DNA from: Streptomyces lavendulae subsp. lavendulae
GTDB taxonomy: Bacteria > Actinomycetota > Actinomycetes > Streptomycetales > Streptomycetaceae
NCBI RefSeq assembly: GCF_002803845.1
Contig: NZ_CP024985.1
Span: 1,426,001-1,490,000 of the forward strand
Reading direction: 5' to 3'
Length of the DNA: 64,000 nucleotides
This document shows positions 50,937-58,419 of this stretch, one piece after another (position 1 is the stretch's first letter; each line of letters opens with the position of its first letter). The position numbers and the translations under genes are program-made. The notes beneath the pieces are model-generated. The model searched no databases, was not told the origin of the DNA, and worked only from the letters and a program-made list of their open reading frames with translations.

Positions 50937-52328
50937 TCAGAGGCCGTTGACCCGGGCCATCCGTCCGACGACCAGGGGGGTGAAGTCGGCGGTGACCACG
51001 CGTGCCGTACGCCGGCCCACCCGCGAGTGCTGACGGCGCACCTGGGCCATCAGGCGGCGGCTGCGCAGGGCCATCTCCAGTTCGAAGCGGGTCCGCGGAT
51101 CGCGCAGACCGGGTCCGAAGAGCTTCTCCAGCTGCCGCATGCGGTAGCGCACGGTCTGCGGGTGCACGCTCAGGGCCTTGGCCGCCTCGGGAGCTCCGCC
51201 GCCCTCCAGCCACGCGAGCAGGGTGACCTCCAGGCGCTCGCTCTGGCGCGGGGTCAGATCGGCGAGGGGGCGCAGCCAGCGGGCGGCCAGCGCGTGGGCC
51301 AGGGGCTCGTCCTGGAGCAGCAGGAGCGTGGAGAGGTGGTCGTCCACGAAGACGGCGCGGGCGTCGGGGCCGCCGCGGTTGGGGGTCAGGGTGAGCAGGC
51401 GCAGGGCCCAGCGCAGCGAGGAGGCGGTGTCGCGGAGGGGGACGGCGTGGCCGACGGCCGCGAACCGTCCGCGCAGCGGGGGTTCGAGGGCGGCCCGGGT
51501 GTCCGGGTCGGGGCTGGGGAGCAGCAGGCACGGCCGGCCGGCGAACATGCCGGGGAGGGCGTCGTCGAGGACGGCGGCCAGTTGCTGGGTCTCGCCGGGC
51601 GTGGCCAGCGCGATGGCCCGTACGGCCACCGGGAGGGGCCAGCCGGCGGCCTCGGACAGCTCGGCGAGGGAGGCGTGGGAGGCCACGCGGTCGTCGGTGA
51701 GGGCCTTGAAGAGGTCCTGGCGGGCCCGGTCGCGCGGGGCAGCGGGTTCCGGGCGGGCGCCGTGCGTCCCTTCATGGGGGCCCGCGTCGTCGTGCCGCCC
51801 GGGACCGTCGGGGCCGTCGGGGCCGTCCGGGCCGTCGTCGTCGGCGCCCCCGTGGCCGTGGCCCCTGGCGCCGTGCCCGTCACCGGTGCGGCCGCCGAAC
51901 CCCGGTCCGCCCGGGCCGTGGCCCTCGTGACCGCCGCCGCCCAGGCTTCCGCTTCCGTGCCCGTGCTCGCGCACCTCCGAGAGTGCGGGGCCGCGGACGT
52001 CCCCGTGCCGGCCGCCGTGGACGGCGTCCGCCGCCGCGTCGTGCCGGTCCTCGACGTCCTCCCCCGTCTTCGTGCGGTCGCCGTCGTGCGCCACGTCCCG
52101 TACGGGCTCGTCGCGGTACCCGAGTGCGGCGAGAAGGGCCTCTTCCACCGCTTGTCGGAGAATTTCGTCATCGATGGCATCGTTGTCATCGACAAGTGTG
52201 GAAAATCCGGGAATTCCATGCAGAAGCTCCTCCACTATCTCCCCGGCCAGCGCGGGAAGTTCCCTGCGCAGGACGCGGGTCCACTCGCCCCGAGGGCGGG
52301 ACCAGATGCGGTTCAGAAGTTCGCACAT
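50937..52328 (-). CDS. PucR-type helix-turn-helix regulator with His/Gly/Asp-rich insert
   Basis: The start is ATG 52328 after GAGGAAACG (MCELLNRIWSRPRGEWTRVL RREL). The protein has 463 residues. An N-terminal helical domain of about 100 residues is followed by a low-complexity segment, roughly residues 105-200, built from G, H, D and P (GHEGHGPGGPGFGG, GARGHGHGGADDDGPDGPDG). A sensor-like middle (LFKALTDDRVASHASLAELS EAAGWPLPVAVRAIAL) follows. A C-terminal helix-turn-helix of the PucR/CdaR type, APEAAKALSVHPQTVRYRMR QLEKLFG, ends the protein. The family regulates metabolic genes, often as activators. The gene is divergent from the electron-transfer operon at 52783 and may control it. Confidence 0.8.
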   Translation of the reverse strand: MCELLNRIWSRPRGEWTRVLRRELPALAGEIVEELLHGIPGFSTLVDDNDAIDDEILRQAVEEALLAALGYRDEPVRDVAHDGDRTKTGEDVEDRHDAAADAVHGGRHGDVRGPALSEVREHGHGSGSLGGGGHEGHGPGGPGFGGRTGDGHGARGHGHGGADDDGPDGPDGPDGPGRHDDAGPHEGTHGARPEPAAPRDRARQDLFKALTDDRVASHASLAELSEAAGWPLPVAVRAIALATPGETQQLAAVLDDALPGMFAGRPCLLLPSPDPDTRAALEPPLRGRFAAVGHAVPLRDTASSLRWALRLLTLTPNRGGPDARAVFVDDHLSTLLLLQDEPLAHALAARWLRPLADLTPRQSERLEVTLLAWLEGGGAPEAAKALSVHPQTVRYRMRQLEKLFGPGLRDPRTRFELEMALRSRRLMAQVRRQHSRVGRRTARVVTADFTPLVVGRMARVNGL

Positions 52329-52782
52329 CGTTTCCTCGTTCTTGCCGGGGTGAGGCCTGTCCGGTGACGGAGTGACAGGCCCGCCAAGGTCGCCTGCCTC
52401 ATCAACGACCTTGCCTGTAACGACAGTTGCAGCTACCACACGCCCTCCTGGACGGTTCCGGCCACCTTCGGTCCCGCGGGTTTGCCTTGATTTTGCCGTC
52501 GGGGACGCGTAGACGGCGACGGGTGCGGTGGCCTGTCACAACCTCCACTGGAGGGGAATCCTCCGGGCTCGTTCGGCGCACCGGAGACGGGGTGCGAGAA
52601 ATTATCACGTTTCGATAAATCCTGTGGAGATGCTGCGCAGCTCCACGATGCTTCTGCACTCCGGCCCCGAGCCCTTCGGCCGACGTGGGAATTCCACAGC
52701 GCTGCCGGCCACCATCGACCACAACCACCGGGCGCCGAGCGCGAGGTGGAGTGCTCGGAGCCCAGGCGCACAGGAGAACTGG
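52329..52782. other. Divergent control region of the electron-transfer operon
   Basis: This 454-base gap is between the PucR-type regulator (minus) and the ferric-reductase-like gene (plus). Around 52600-52620 there is an A+T-rich patch with TTATC (52602-52606) and GATAA (52614-52618) facing each other seven bases apart, a candidate operator or promoter element. No gene was recognised. Confidence 0.5.
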
Positions 52783-53889
52783 ATGCCCCTGCCCCAGCCT
52801 CACATGCCCCGCTCCCACAGAGCCCGACGCGGGAGCCGCCGCGCGGCGGTGGCCCCGGCCGCGGGAAAACGGGCCGTCCGGCGGCCTCCGCTTCTGCCCG
52901 TCGCGGGGCGGCTGCGCACCAGCGTGGTCTGCGCCTCCCTCGCCGCTCTCGTCTCCCTGCTCGTGGCCGCGCGCGCGGGCGCGCTGACCCATCTGTGGGA
53001 CTTCCTCGACTTCGGGTCGGGCGTGCTCTCGCTCGTCTCCCTCACCTCCACCGTCCTGTGGGGGCTGGTGGCCACCGACCGGGTGCTCCTGGAATCGGGA
53101 CACCGGCTGCTCGCGCAGGGTGTGCACCGCGGCCTGGCCGTCGCGGGACTGGGCTTCCTCGCCCTGCACATATGGGTCAAGGTCGCCGAGGGGCACACGG
53201 CCGCGACGGCCGCGCTGGTGCCGTTCACCGACGCGAACCGGCCCGTCGTCATCGGCCTCGGCACCCTGGCCGGATATCTCTTCGTGAGCGTCGCCGTCTC
53301 CGGCGCCCTGCGTAGTGTGTTCGCCACCAATCGCCGCTCCATGTGGTGGCGGGCCCTGCACATCGGGGCGTACCCGGCGTGGGGAGCCTCCCTCGTGCAC
53401 GGGCTCAAGGCGGGCCGCGCCGCCGACCTCTGGGTGACGGCGGCCTACGTGCTCGGCGTGGCCGGCGTCATGGGGCTGCTCGCCGTCCGGCTGCGCACCC
53501 GCAGGCGCGAGGCGTCCGCGGCGGTGAGCGCCCCGCAGTCCGCCACGGCCGCGCGCGGCGCCCGTATCCCGCGCCCCCGGGGCTCCTCCGTACGGAGCGC
53601 GTCCCTCGCGGGGCCGCTCGGCGGACGCCGGGGCGGACCGGTGGGCGCTCCCGAAGGCTCCGCCCGCCCGGCCGCGGCGACCGCGCCCGCCGCCCCCGTC
53701 GCACAGTTCGCCCAGAACACGCAGGACATGCAGGACACGCAGGCCCTGCAGGTGACCCAGCCCATGCAGGCCGTGCCGCCGCAGCCCCAACACCCGCCGT
53801 ACGCGGCGGCCTACGCGCCCGGCCCGGCCGCGGACGTCGGCGCCGCCACGGGCTTCGGCCCGCTCGCCGGGCGGGAGGGACGGCGGTGA
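52783..53889 (+). CDS. Ferric-reductase-like membrane protein with putative di-heme site
   Basis: The start is ATG 52783 after CAGGAGAACTGG; the frame is open further upstream without coding character. The protein has 368 residues. Six membrane helices span residues 45-235. His pairs H115/H129 (VHRGLAVAGLGFLALHIW) and H193/H206 (ALHIGAYPAWGASLVHG) have the 13-14 residue spacing of bis-His heme sites in ferric-reductase-like proteins. The tail (240-368) is Pro/Ala/Gln-rich and probably disordered. There is no FAD/NAD domain here; the next gene supplies a flavoprotein and overlaps by GTGA. It may pass electrons across the membrane. Confidence 0.75.
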   Translation: MPLPQPHMPRSHRARRGSRRAAVAPAAGKRAVRRPPLLPVAGRLRTSVVCASLAALVSLLVAARAGALTHLWDFLDFGSGVLSLVSLTSTVLWGLVATDRVLLESGHRLLAQGVHRGLAVAGLGFLALHIWVKVAEGHTAATAALVPFTDANRPVVIGLGTLAGYLFVSVAVSGALRSVFATNRRSMWWRALHIGAYPAWGASLVHGLKAGRAADLWVTAAYVLGVAGVMGLLAVRLRTRRREASAAVSAPQSATAARGARIPRPRGSSVRSASLAGPLGGRRGGPVGAPEGSARPAAATAPAAPVAQFAQNTQDMQDTQALQVTQPMQAVPPQPQHPPYAAAYAPGPAADVGAATGFGPLAGREGRR

Positions 53890-55334
53890 GCGAAGCGCCG
53901 CGCCCCGGCCTCGGCTGCGTGGGCACCCCCCGGCTGCTGACCGGACTCGACCGGTTCCCCCGGCTGGACCGCGACGCCCACGAGGCCGCGCACGGACCAC
54001 TGCCCCGCTACCGCCCGGACGAACTCGTCGACCTCGCCGCCGACATCGACCTGCGGGGCCGCGGCGGGGCGGGCTTCCCCTTCGCCCGCAAACTGCGCGC
54101 GGTCAACCAGTCCGCCCGGGGACGCGACGGGTTGACCGCCGTCGTCGTCAACGGCAGCGAGGGCGAGCCCAGTTGTCTGAAGGACAAGGCCCTGCTGCTG
54201 CACGCCCCGCATCTGGTGCTCGACGGGGCCCTGCTGGCCGCCTCCGCGGTCGGCGCCGAGGACGTGGTGATCGCCGTGACCCGCCCCGACGTGGAGCGTT
54301 CGGTGCGCGACGCCGTCGCCGAACGGGGCCGGGGCGGGCGCCAGGTCCGCGTGGCGCTGCTGCCCGAACGGTTCGTGACCGGTGAGGGCACCGCGATGAT
54401 CAACGGCCTCAACGGCGGCGCCACGCTGCCGTCCGGACAGCGGGTGCGCACCAGCGAGCGCGGCCTCGGCGGGGTGCCCACCCTGCTGTCGAACACCGAG
54501 ACCTACGCCCAGCTCGCCGTCGCCGCGCGGCTCGGCGCCGCCGGCTACCGGTCGGCCGGGCTGCCGTCCGAGCCGGGCACCGTCCTGCTGACCGTCGCCG
54601 GCTCCACGGTCATCGAGGCCCCGACCGGCACCTCGCTGGCGTACGTCCTGGAGCTGTGCGGGATGCGCCCCGGGCAGGGCGTGCTCGTCGGCGGCTACCA
54701 CGGCCGCTGGCTGGATCCCGGATCGGCCCTCGGGGCGGAGGTGTCCCGGCAGTCCCTCGCCGCCTTCGGAGCGGTACTGGGGGCGGGCGCGGTGCTGCCG
54801 CTGCCCGAGGACACCTGCCCGGCGGGCGAGGTGGCCCGGGTGACGCGCTGGATGGCGAACGAATCGGCGGGCCAGTGCGGGCCCTGCGTACGGGGCCTGC
54901 CCGCGCTGGCCGACGTACTGGAGGCGGCCGTCGCGGGCGGGGGGCGCAGCGCCCTCGAAGCGGTGGAGGCACGGATGCTCGGGGTGCGCAGACGCGGGGC
55001 GTGCAGCCACCCCGACGGCACCTCGCACTTCGTGGCCTCGGCCCTCGCCTCCTTCCCCGACGAGTTCCGCGACCACGCGCTCGGCAGCGGCTGTGGCCGG
55101 CGGGTCCTGGGGGCGCTGCCGCTGCCCGACGACGAGAGCCCCGAGCGGCTGGTGGTGGACTGGACGCTGTGCAAGGGGCACGGGCTGTGCGTGGACGTCC
55201 TGCCGGACGTCGTACGGCTCGACGCGGACGGCTACCCGGCGCAGGCCTCCATGCCGGTGCCGGAACGGCTGCGGCCCAAGGCCCTGCGCGCCGTCCGGCG
55301 CTGCCCGGCGCTCGCGCTGCGCATCCAGGAATGA
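53886..55334 (+). CDS. NuoF-like flavoprotein fused to a ferredoxin domain
   Basis: The start GTG 53886 overlaps the upstream stop. The protein has 482 residues. A NuoF-like FMN/NAD fold shows LRGRGGAGFPFARKL (57-70), VVNGSEGEPSCLKDKALLLH and EGTAMINGLNGGAT. The iron-sulfur segment is ESAGQCGPCVRG with C331, C334 and later C373 (GACSHPDG). Complex I NuoF has a third Cys where this protein has Ala328, so the [4Fe-4S] site lacks one usual ligand. Residues 425-482 are a small ferredoxin of the [3Fe-4S] actinobacterial type: CKGHGLC (C429, C435) and RRCPAL (C473). It is cytoplasmic and probably feeds electrons from NAD(P)H or a ferredoxin into the membrane protein. Confidence 0.85.
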   Translation: MSEAPRPGLGCVGTPRLLTGLDRFPRLDRDAHEAAHGPLPRYRPDELVDLAADIDLRGRGGAGFPFARKLRAVNQSARGRDGLTAVVVNGSEGEPSCLKDKALLLHAPHLVLDGALLAASAVGAEDVVIAVTRPDVERSVRDAVAERGRGGRQVRVALLPERFVTGEGTAMINGLNGGATLPSGQRVRTSERGLGGVPTLLSNTETYAQLAVAARLGAAGYRSAGLPSEPGTVLLTVAGSTVIEAPTGTSLAYVLELCGMRPGQGVLVGGYHGRWLDPGSALGAEVSRQSLAAFGAVLGAGAVLPLPEDTCPAGEVARVTRWMANESAGQCGPCVRGLPALADVLEAAVAGGGRSALEAVEARMLGVRRRGACSHPDGTSHFVASALASFPDEFRDHALGSGCGRRVLGALPLPDDESPERLVVDWTLCKGHGLCVDVLPDVVRLDADGYPAQASMPVPERLRPKALRAVRRCPALALRIQE

Positions 55335-55481
55335 GCCGCGCACGGCCCTTCCCCGCCCCCGAGTTCAATCTTGGCGCGATCTGACAAATTCCAGGGGATA
55401 TTCGTTTCAGGGACTCCGGGCCCCGTATCAATTACTCAGGCATTGCGAACAGAACGCGGGTTCCAAACCGAAGGAGAGACC

Positions 55482-56522
55482 GTGAAGAGAATGCGCCGTG
55501 AAATACTCGCCGGTTCGGCGGTCGCGGTACTGCTGCTGACGGCCGGGTGCGGGCTCTCGGACAACAAGTCCTCCGCGAAGGGGGGTTCCGTGCAGCCGGT
55601 GGGCGACAGCAAGGCGCTGGACGCCTACGGATCGGGCTCGGGCTCCGGGTCGCTGCCGGGGTACGGCAGCGATACGGGGGCCGCGCCGGCCGGCGGGGCC
55701 GCGGCGGCCGGCAAGGGCGGGGCGGCCGGGGAACTGAAGGTACGGGAGGCCGCGGACCTGGGCTCGGTGGTCACGGACGCCGAGGGGTTCACCCTCTACC
55801 GGTTCGACAAGGACACGGCCAAGCCCCCCAAGTCGAACTGCGAGGGGGACTGCGCCAAGGCCTGGCCGGCGGTGTCGGCGGACGACACCTCGGCGGGGGC
55901 CGGGATCCAGGCGGGCCTGCTCGGTTCCGTGACCCGCGCCGACGGCACCAAGCAGCTGACGCTGGGCGGCTGGCCGGTGTACCGCTACGCGAAGGACACC
56001 AAGGCGGGCGACACCCTCGGCGAGGGCGTCGGCGGCACGTGGCACGCGCTGGGCCCCGACGGGAAGCCGTCCACCGCCTCCAAGGGCGCGGGCGGCGCGG
56101 GCATGAACATGGGCACGGGCAGCGGCATGGACATGGGTTCCGGGGCGGCGGCGCAGCCGCAGGTCTCGCTGTCGGTGCGGCAGAACGCGCAGCTCGGTCC
56201 GATCCTCTCCGACGCACAGGGGCGCACCCTCTACCGGTTCGACAAGGACAGTGCCTGGCCCATGAAGTTCGGCTGCCTCGACGCCTGCCTCGACACCTGG
56301 AAACCGGCCCCCGCGATCGACAAGACGAAGGTGAACGGAATTGCCGCCGAATTGGTCGGATCGGTGAAAAGGCCCGACGGATCGGAACAATTGACGATCG
56401 ACTGCTGGCCGGTCTACACATTCACCGGCGACAAGGAGCCCGGTGACATCAACGGGCAGAACAAGCAGGGCCTCTGGTTCGCCGTGACCGACAAGGGCAA
56501 GAAGGCGAAGGCCGCCGGCTAG
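55482..56522 (+). CDS. SCO0930-like lipoprotein with two PF03640 repeats and a Met-rich linker
   Basis: The start is GTG 55482 after AAGGAGAGACC. The protein has 346 residues. The lipobox LLLTAGC puts lipid on Cys23. A Gly/Ala/Ser linker leads to two secreted-repeat (PF03640) units: one around residues 85-190 (GFTLYRFDKDTAKPPKSNCE GDCAKAWPAV, TLGGWPVYRYAKDTKAGDTL GEGV) and one around 235-340 (GRTLYRFDKDSAWPMKFGCL DACLDTWKPA, QLTIDCWPVYTFTGDKEPGD ING). Between them residues 208-219 read MNMGTGSGMDMG, a Met-x-Met pattern that could bind Cu(I). It is 147 bases downstream of the flavoprotein gene. It is probably the outer redox partner of the operon; this is inference from context. Confidence 0.85.
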   Translation: MKRMRREILAGSAVAVLLLTAGCGLSDNKSSAKGGSVQPVGDSKALDAYGSGSGSGSLPGYGSDTGAAPAGGAAAAGKGGAAGELKVREAADLGSVVTDAEGFTLYRFDKDTAKPPKSNCEGDCAKAWPAVSADDTSAGAGIQAGLLGSVTRADGTKQLTLGGWPVYRYAKDTKAGDTLGEGVGGTWHALGPDGKPSTASKGAGGAGMNMGTGSGMDMGSGAAAQPQVSLSVRQNAQLGPILSDAQGRTLYRFDKDSAWPMKFGCLDACLDTWKPAPAIDKTKVNGIAAELVGSVKRPDGSEQLTIDCWPVYTFTGDKEPGDINGQNKQGLWFAVTDKGKKAKAAG

Positions 56523-56544
56523 AGCGGTCCCCGCTCCCCGATCC

Positions 56545-56580
56545 CGTGGTGCCCGGCCCCCCTCCCCGTCGGGCACCACG
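56545..56580 (+). terminator. Hairpin after the PF03640 lipoprotein gene
   Basis: CGTGGTGCCCG (56545-56555) pairs with 56570-56580 over 11 bases around a C-rich loop, 23 bases after the stop. It may partially separate the last lipoprotein gene from the operon. Confidence 0.65.
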
Positions 56581-56613
56581 ACCCCCTTCCCGATCCGTCA
56601 GCGAGGTTGTCCC

Positions 56614-57159
56614 ATGCCGTCCACCGACCGACCGACGGGCCGCCTCCTGACGGCCGTTGCCGTGATGTGCGCCTCGCTGCTGTGCGGCGGCTGTGGCGAG
56701 AGCCGGCCGCAGCACGGGGCCGACGCGGCGGGCTCCGTCCCCGCCGCCAAGGCGGCCCCCGCCTCCCCGGCCGCCCCCGGCACCTCCGTGGAGGAGATCG
56801 CCGGCGCGCTGGGCTGCACCGCCGAGATGAGCGTCGAGGCGGACGAACTGCGCCAGGGGGCCTGCGAGACGGCGCAGGGCGCCTACCGCGTGACCACCTT
56901 CACCGCCGATCAGGGCCTGCGGTCCTGGCTGGCGGAGACCCGGACGTACGGCGGCGTCTACCTGGTCGGCGACCGCTGGGTGGTCACCGGCCCGTCGGCA
57001 CAGGCCCTGACCGCCCTCCACGACCGGCTGGGCGGCACCATCCAGACCGGCACCTCCCACGAGGGTCACTCCCCCTCGGCAGCCGACCCCTCGGCCTCCG
57101 ATCCCTCAGCGGCCGGCCCCTCAGGGGCGGAGCACTCCCCCTCCGCCCACGGCCACTGA
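56614..57159 (+). CDS. Lipoprotein with His-containing C-terminal tail
   Basis: A 181-residue protein from ATG 56614, with GCGAGG ten bases before. The signal LLTAVAVMCASLLCGGC has a lipobox. The mature part has a small domain with paired Cys (ALGCTAEMSVEADELRQGAC) and a Tyr/Trp-containing sheet (GVYLVGDRWVVTGPSAQALT AL). The tail is Ser/Pro/Ala-rich with four His (HEGHSPSAADP, EHSPSAHGH). No family was recognised. It follows the PF03640 lipoprotein gene after a hairpin, and the His-rich tail together with the Met-rich linker of its neighbour hints at metal binding outside the cell. Confidence 0.65.
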   Translation: MPSTDRPTGRLLTAVAVMCASLLCGGCGESRPQHGADAAGSVPAAKAAPASPAAPGTSVEEIAGALGCTAEMSVEADELRQGACETAQGAYRVTTFTADQGLRSWLAETRTYGGVYLVGDRWVVTGPSAQALTALHDRLGGTIQTGTSHEGHSPSAADPSASDPSAAGPSGAEHSPSAHGH

Positions 57160-57163
57160 CGGC

Positions 57164-57195
57164 CCGCCGCACCGGGGCCGACCCCGGTGCGGCGG
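57164..57195. terminator. 14-bp hairpin between convergent genes
   Basis: CCGCCGCACCGGGG (57164-57177) pairs perfectly with 57182-57195 around CCGA, five bases after the lipoprotein stop. It likely ends the electron-transfer region and also stops the opposing gene. Confidence 0.8.
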
Positions 57196-57278
57196 AGTCG
57201 GGCCCGACCGCTGGGCCCAACCGCTGGTGCCCACCCGCTGGGCCCAGCCGCTCGGCCCAGCCGCTCGGCCCATCCCGT
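57196..57278. repeat. Degenerate GCCCAGCCGCTCG tandem repeats
   Basis: Variants of CGCTGGGCCCAACCG and GCCCAGCCGCTCG follow one another about five times between the hairpin and the end of the cobalamin-binding protein gene. It is a simple non-coding repeat. Confidence 0.7.
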
Positions 57279-58193
57279 TCAGCCCAGCCGCCGGGCCTCG
57301 GCCCCGGTGACCGGCTCGCCCGCCCGTACCCCGTGCAGCACGTGCGCCAGCACCTCCGCGCCCCGTACCACGCGCGGGCCGGGCCGGTTGAAGTACGCGG
57401 GCCCGTCGAGCACCCAGACGTTGCCGGCGCGGACGGCCGGCAGCTCCGCCCAGCCGGGCAGGTCCGTGAGCAAGTGGCTCTCGCTCAGGGTGCGTTCAGG
57501 GGCGAAGCCACACGGCAGGACCAGCAGCACGTCGGGGCGGGCCGCCCGGACCGCGTCCCAGGTCATCGGCACGGTGTGTTCGCCGGAAGCGGCCAGCAGG
57601 GGTTCCCCGCCCGCGGCGGCGATCTGGTCCGGGACCCAGTGTCCGGCCGGCCAGAGCGGGTCGAGCCACTCCACGGTGACCACGCGCGGACGGGGCAGGC
57701 CAGCCGTCAGCCGCCCGACCTCGTCGAGCCGGGCGCGCAGCGCGTCCCGGCGCCGCTCCGCCCGCGCGCGCACGCCGAGCAGGTCGCCGACGGTGACCAG
57801 GCATTCCAGTACGTCGTCGAGGGTGCGCGGTTCCAGGCTCAGCACGCGGGAGTCCGCGTCGAGGAGGCGTACCGCGCGGGAGACCGCGGCGTAGGAGACG
57901 GCGCAGACGTCGCAGAGGTCCTGGGTGAGCACGACGTCGGGGGCGAGTGCGGCCAGCGCCCCGGTGTCGAGGGTGTAGAGGGAGGAGCCCGAGTGGGCGG
58001 CCCCGCCGACCGCGTCGGAGATCTCCCGGCTGCTGAGCTCCTCGGCCGTGAACTGCGCGCGGGTGACCACGGGTACGCCCTCCACCTCGCGCGGCGGCCA
58101 GTCGCACTCGTGGGTGCGGCCGACCAGGTCGGCGGTGAGGCCGAGCTCCGCGAGCATGTCGGTGGCGGCGGGCAGCAGGGAGACGATGCGCAT
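57279..58193 (-). CDS. Cobalamin-binding-like protein (BtuF fold), cytoplasmic type
   Basis: A 304-residue protein from ATG 58193. It begins [33 protein letters not shown] without a signal peptide, as in the soluble BtuF-like proteins of many bacteria. The two-lobed periplasmic-binding fold shows [41 protein letters not shown] and [44 protein letters not shown]. The Cys-rich DLCDVCAVS is typical of this subgroup. No BtuCD genes and no cobalamin riboswitch are nearby. Some members act in corrinoid handling, others are uncharacterised. Confidence 0.8.
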   Translation of the reverse strand: MRIVSLLPAATDMLAELGLTADLVGRTHECDWPPREVEGVPVVTRAQFTAEELSSREISDAVGGAAHSGSSLYTLDTGALAALAPDVVLTQDLCDVCAVSYAAVSRAVRLLDADSRVLSLEPRTLDDVLECLVTVGDLLGVRARAERRRDALRARLDEVGRLTAGLPRPRVVTVEWLDPLWPAGHWVPDQIAAAGGEPLLAASGEHTVPMTWDAVRAARPDVLLVLPCGFAPERTLSESHLLTDLPGWAELPAVRAGNVWVLDGPAYFNRPGPRVVRGAEVLAHVLHGVRAGEPVTGAEARRLG

Positions 58194-58419
58194 GGCGCGA
58201 CTGTAGCCCGGCCCCGGCCGAAGCCACGGCCGAGGGGGCGGGGCCCGGGGGCGAGGATTTCGAACGGGACGTCAAGGGGCGTGGCGCGTCGGCCAGTTGT
58301 CCGGAATTACGCTCATTCGTGAGGAGCACGAGGGCCGCCCTGAGGGATGATTCGCCCGGACGCCGCGTACTCCATCGTGAACGGGGAACCGCCCCTCCCT
58401 CCGAAAGGAACGGCTCTTC

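Noticed and set aside
57196..57278. CRISPR-like repeats
   Set aside because: Units are short, contiguous and degenerate without spacers; no cas genes nearby.
58194..58419. Cobalamin riboswitch near the cobalamin-binding protein gene
   Set aside because: The upstream region is short and lacks a recognisable B12-box; no support from sequence.
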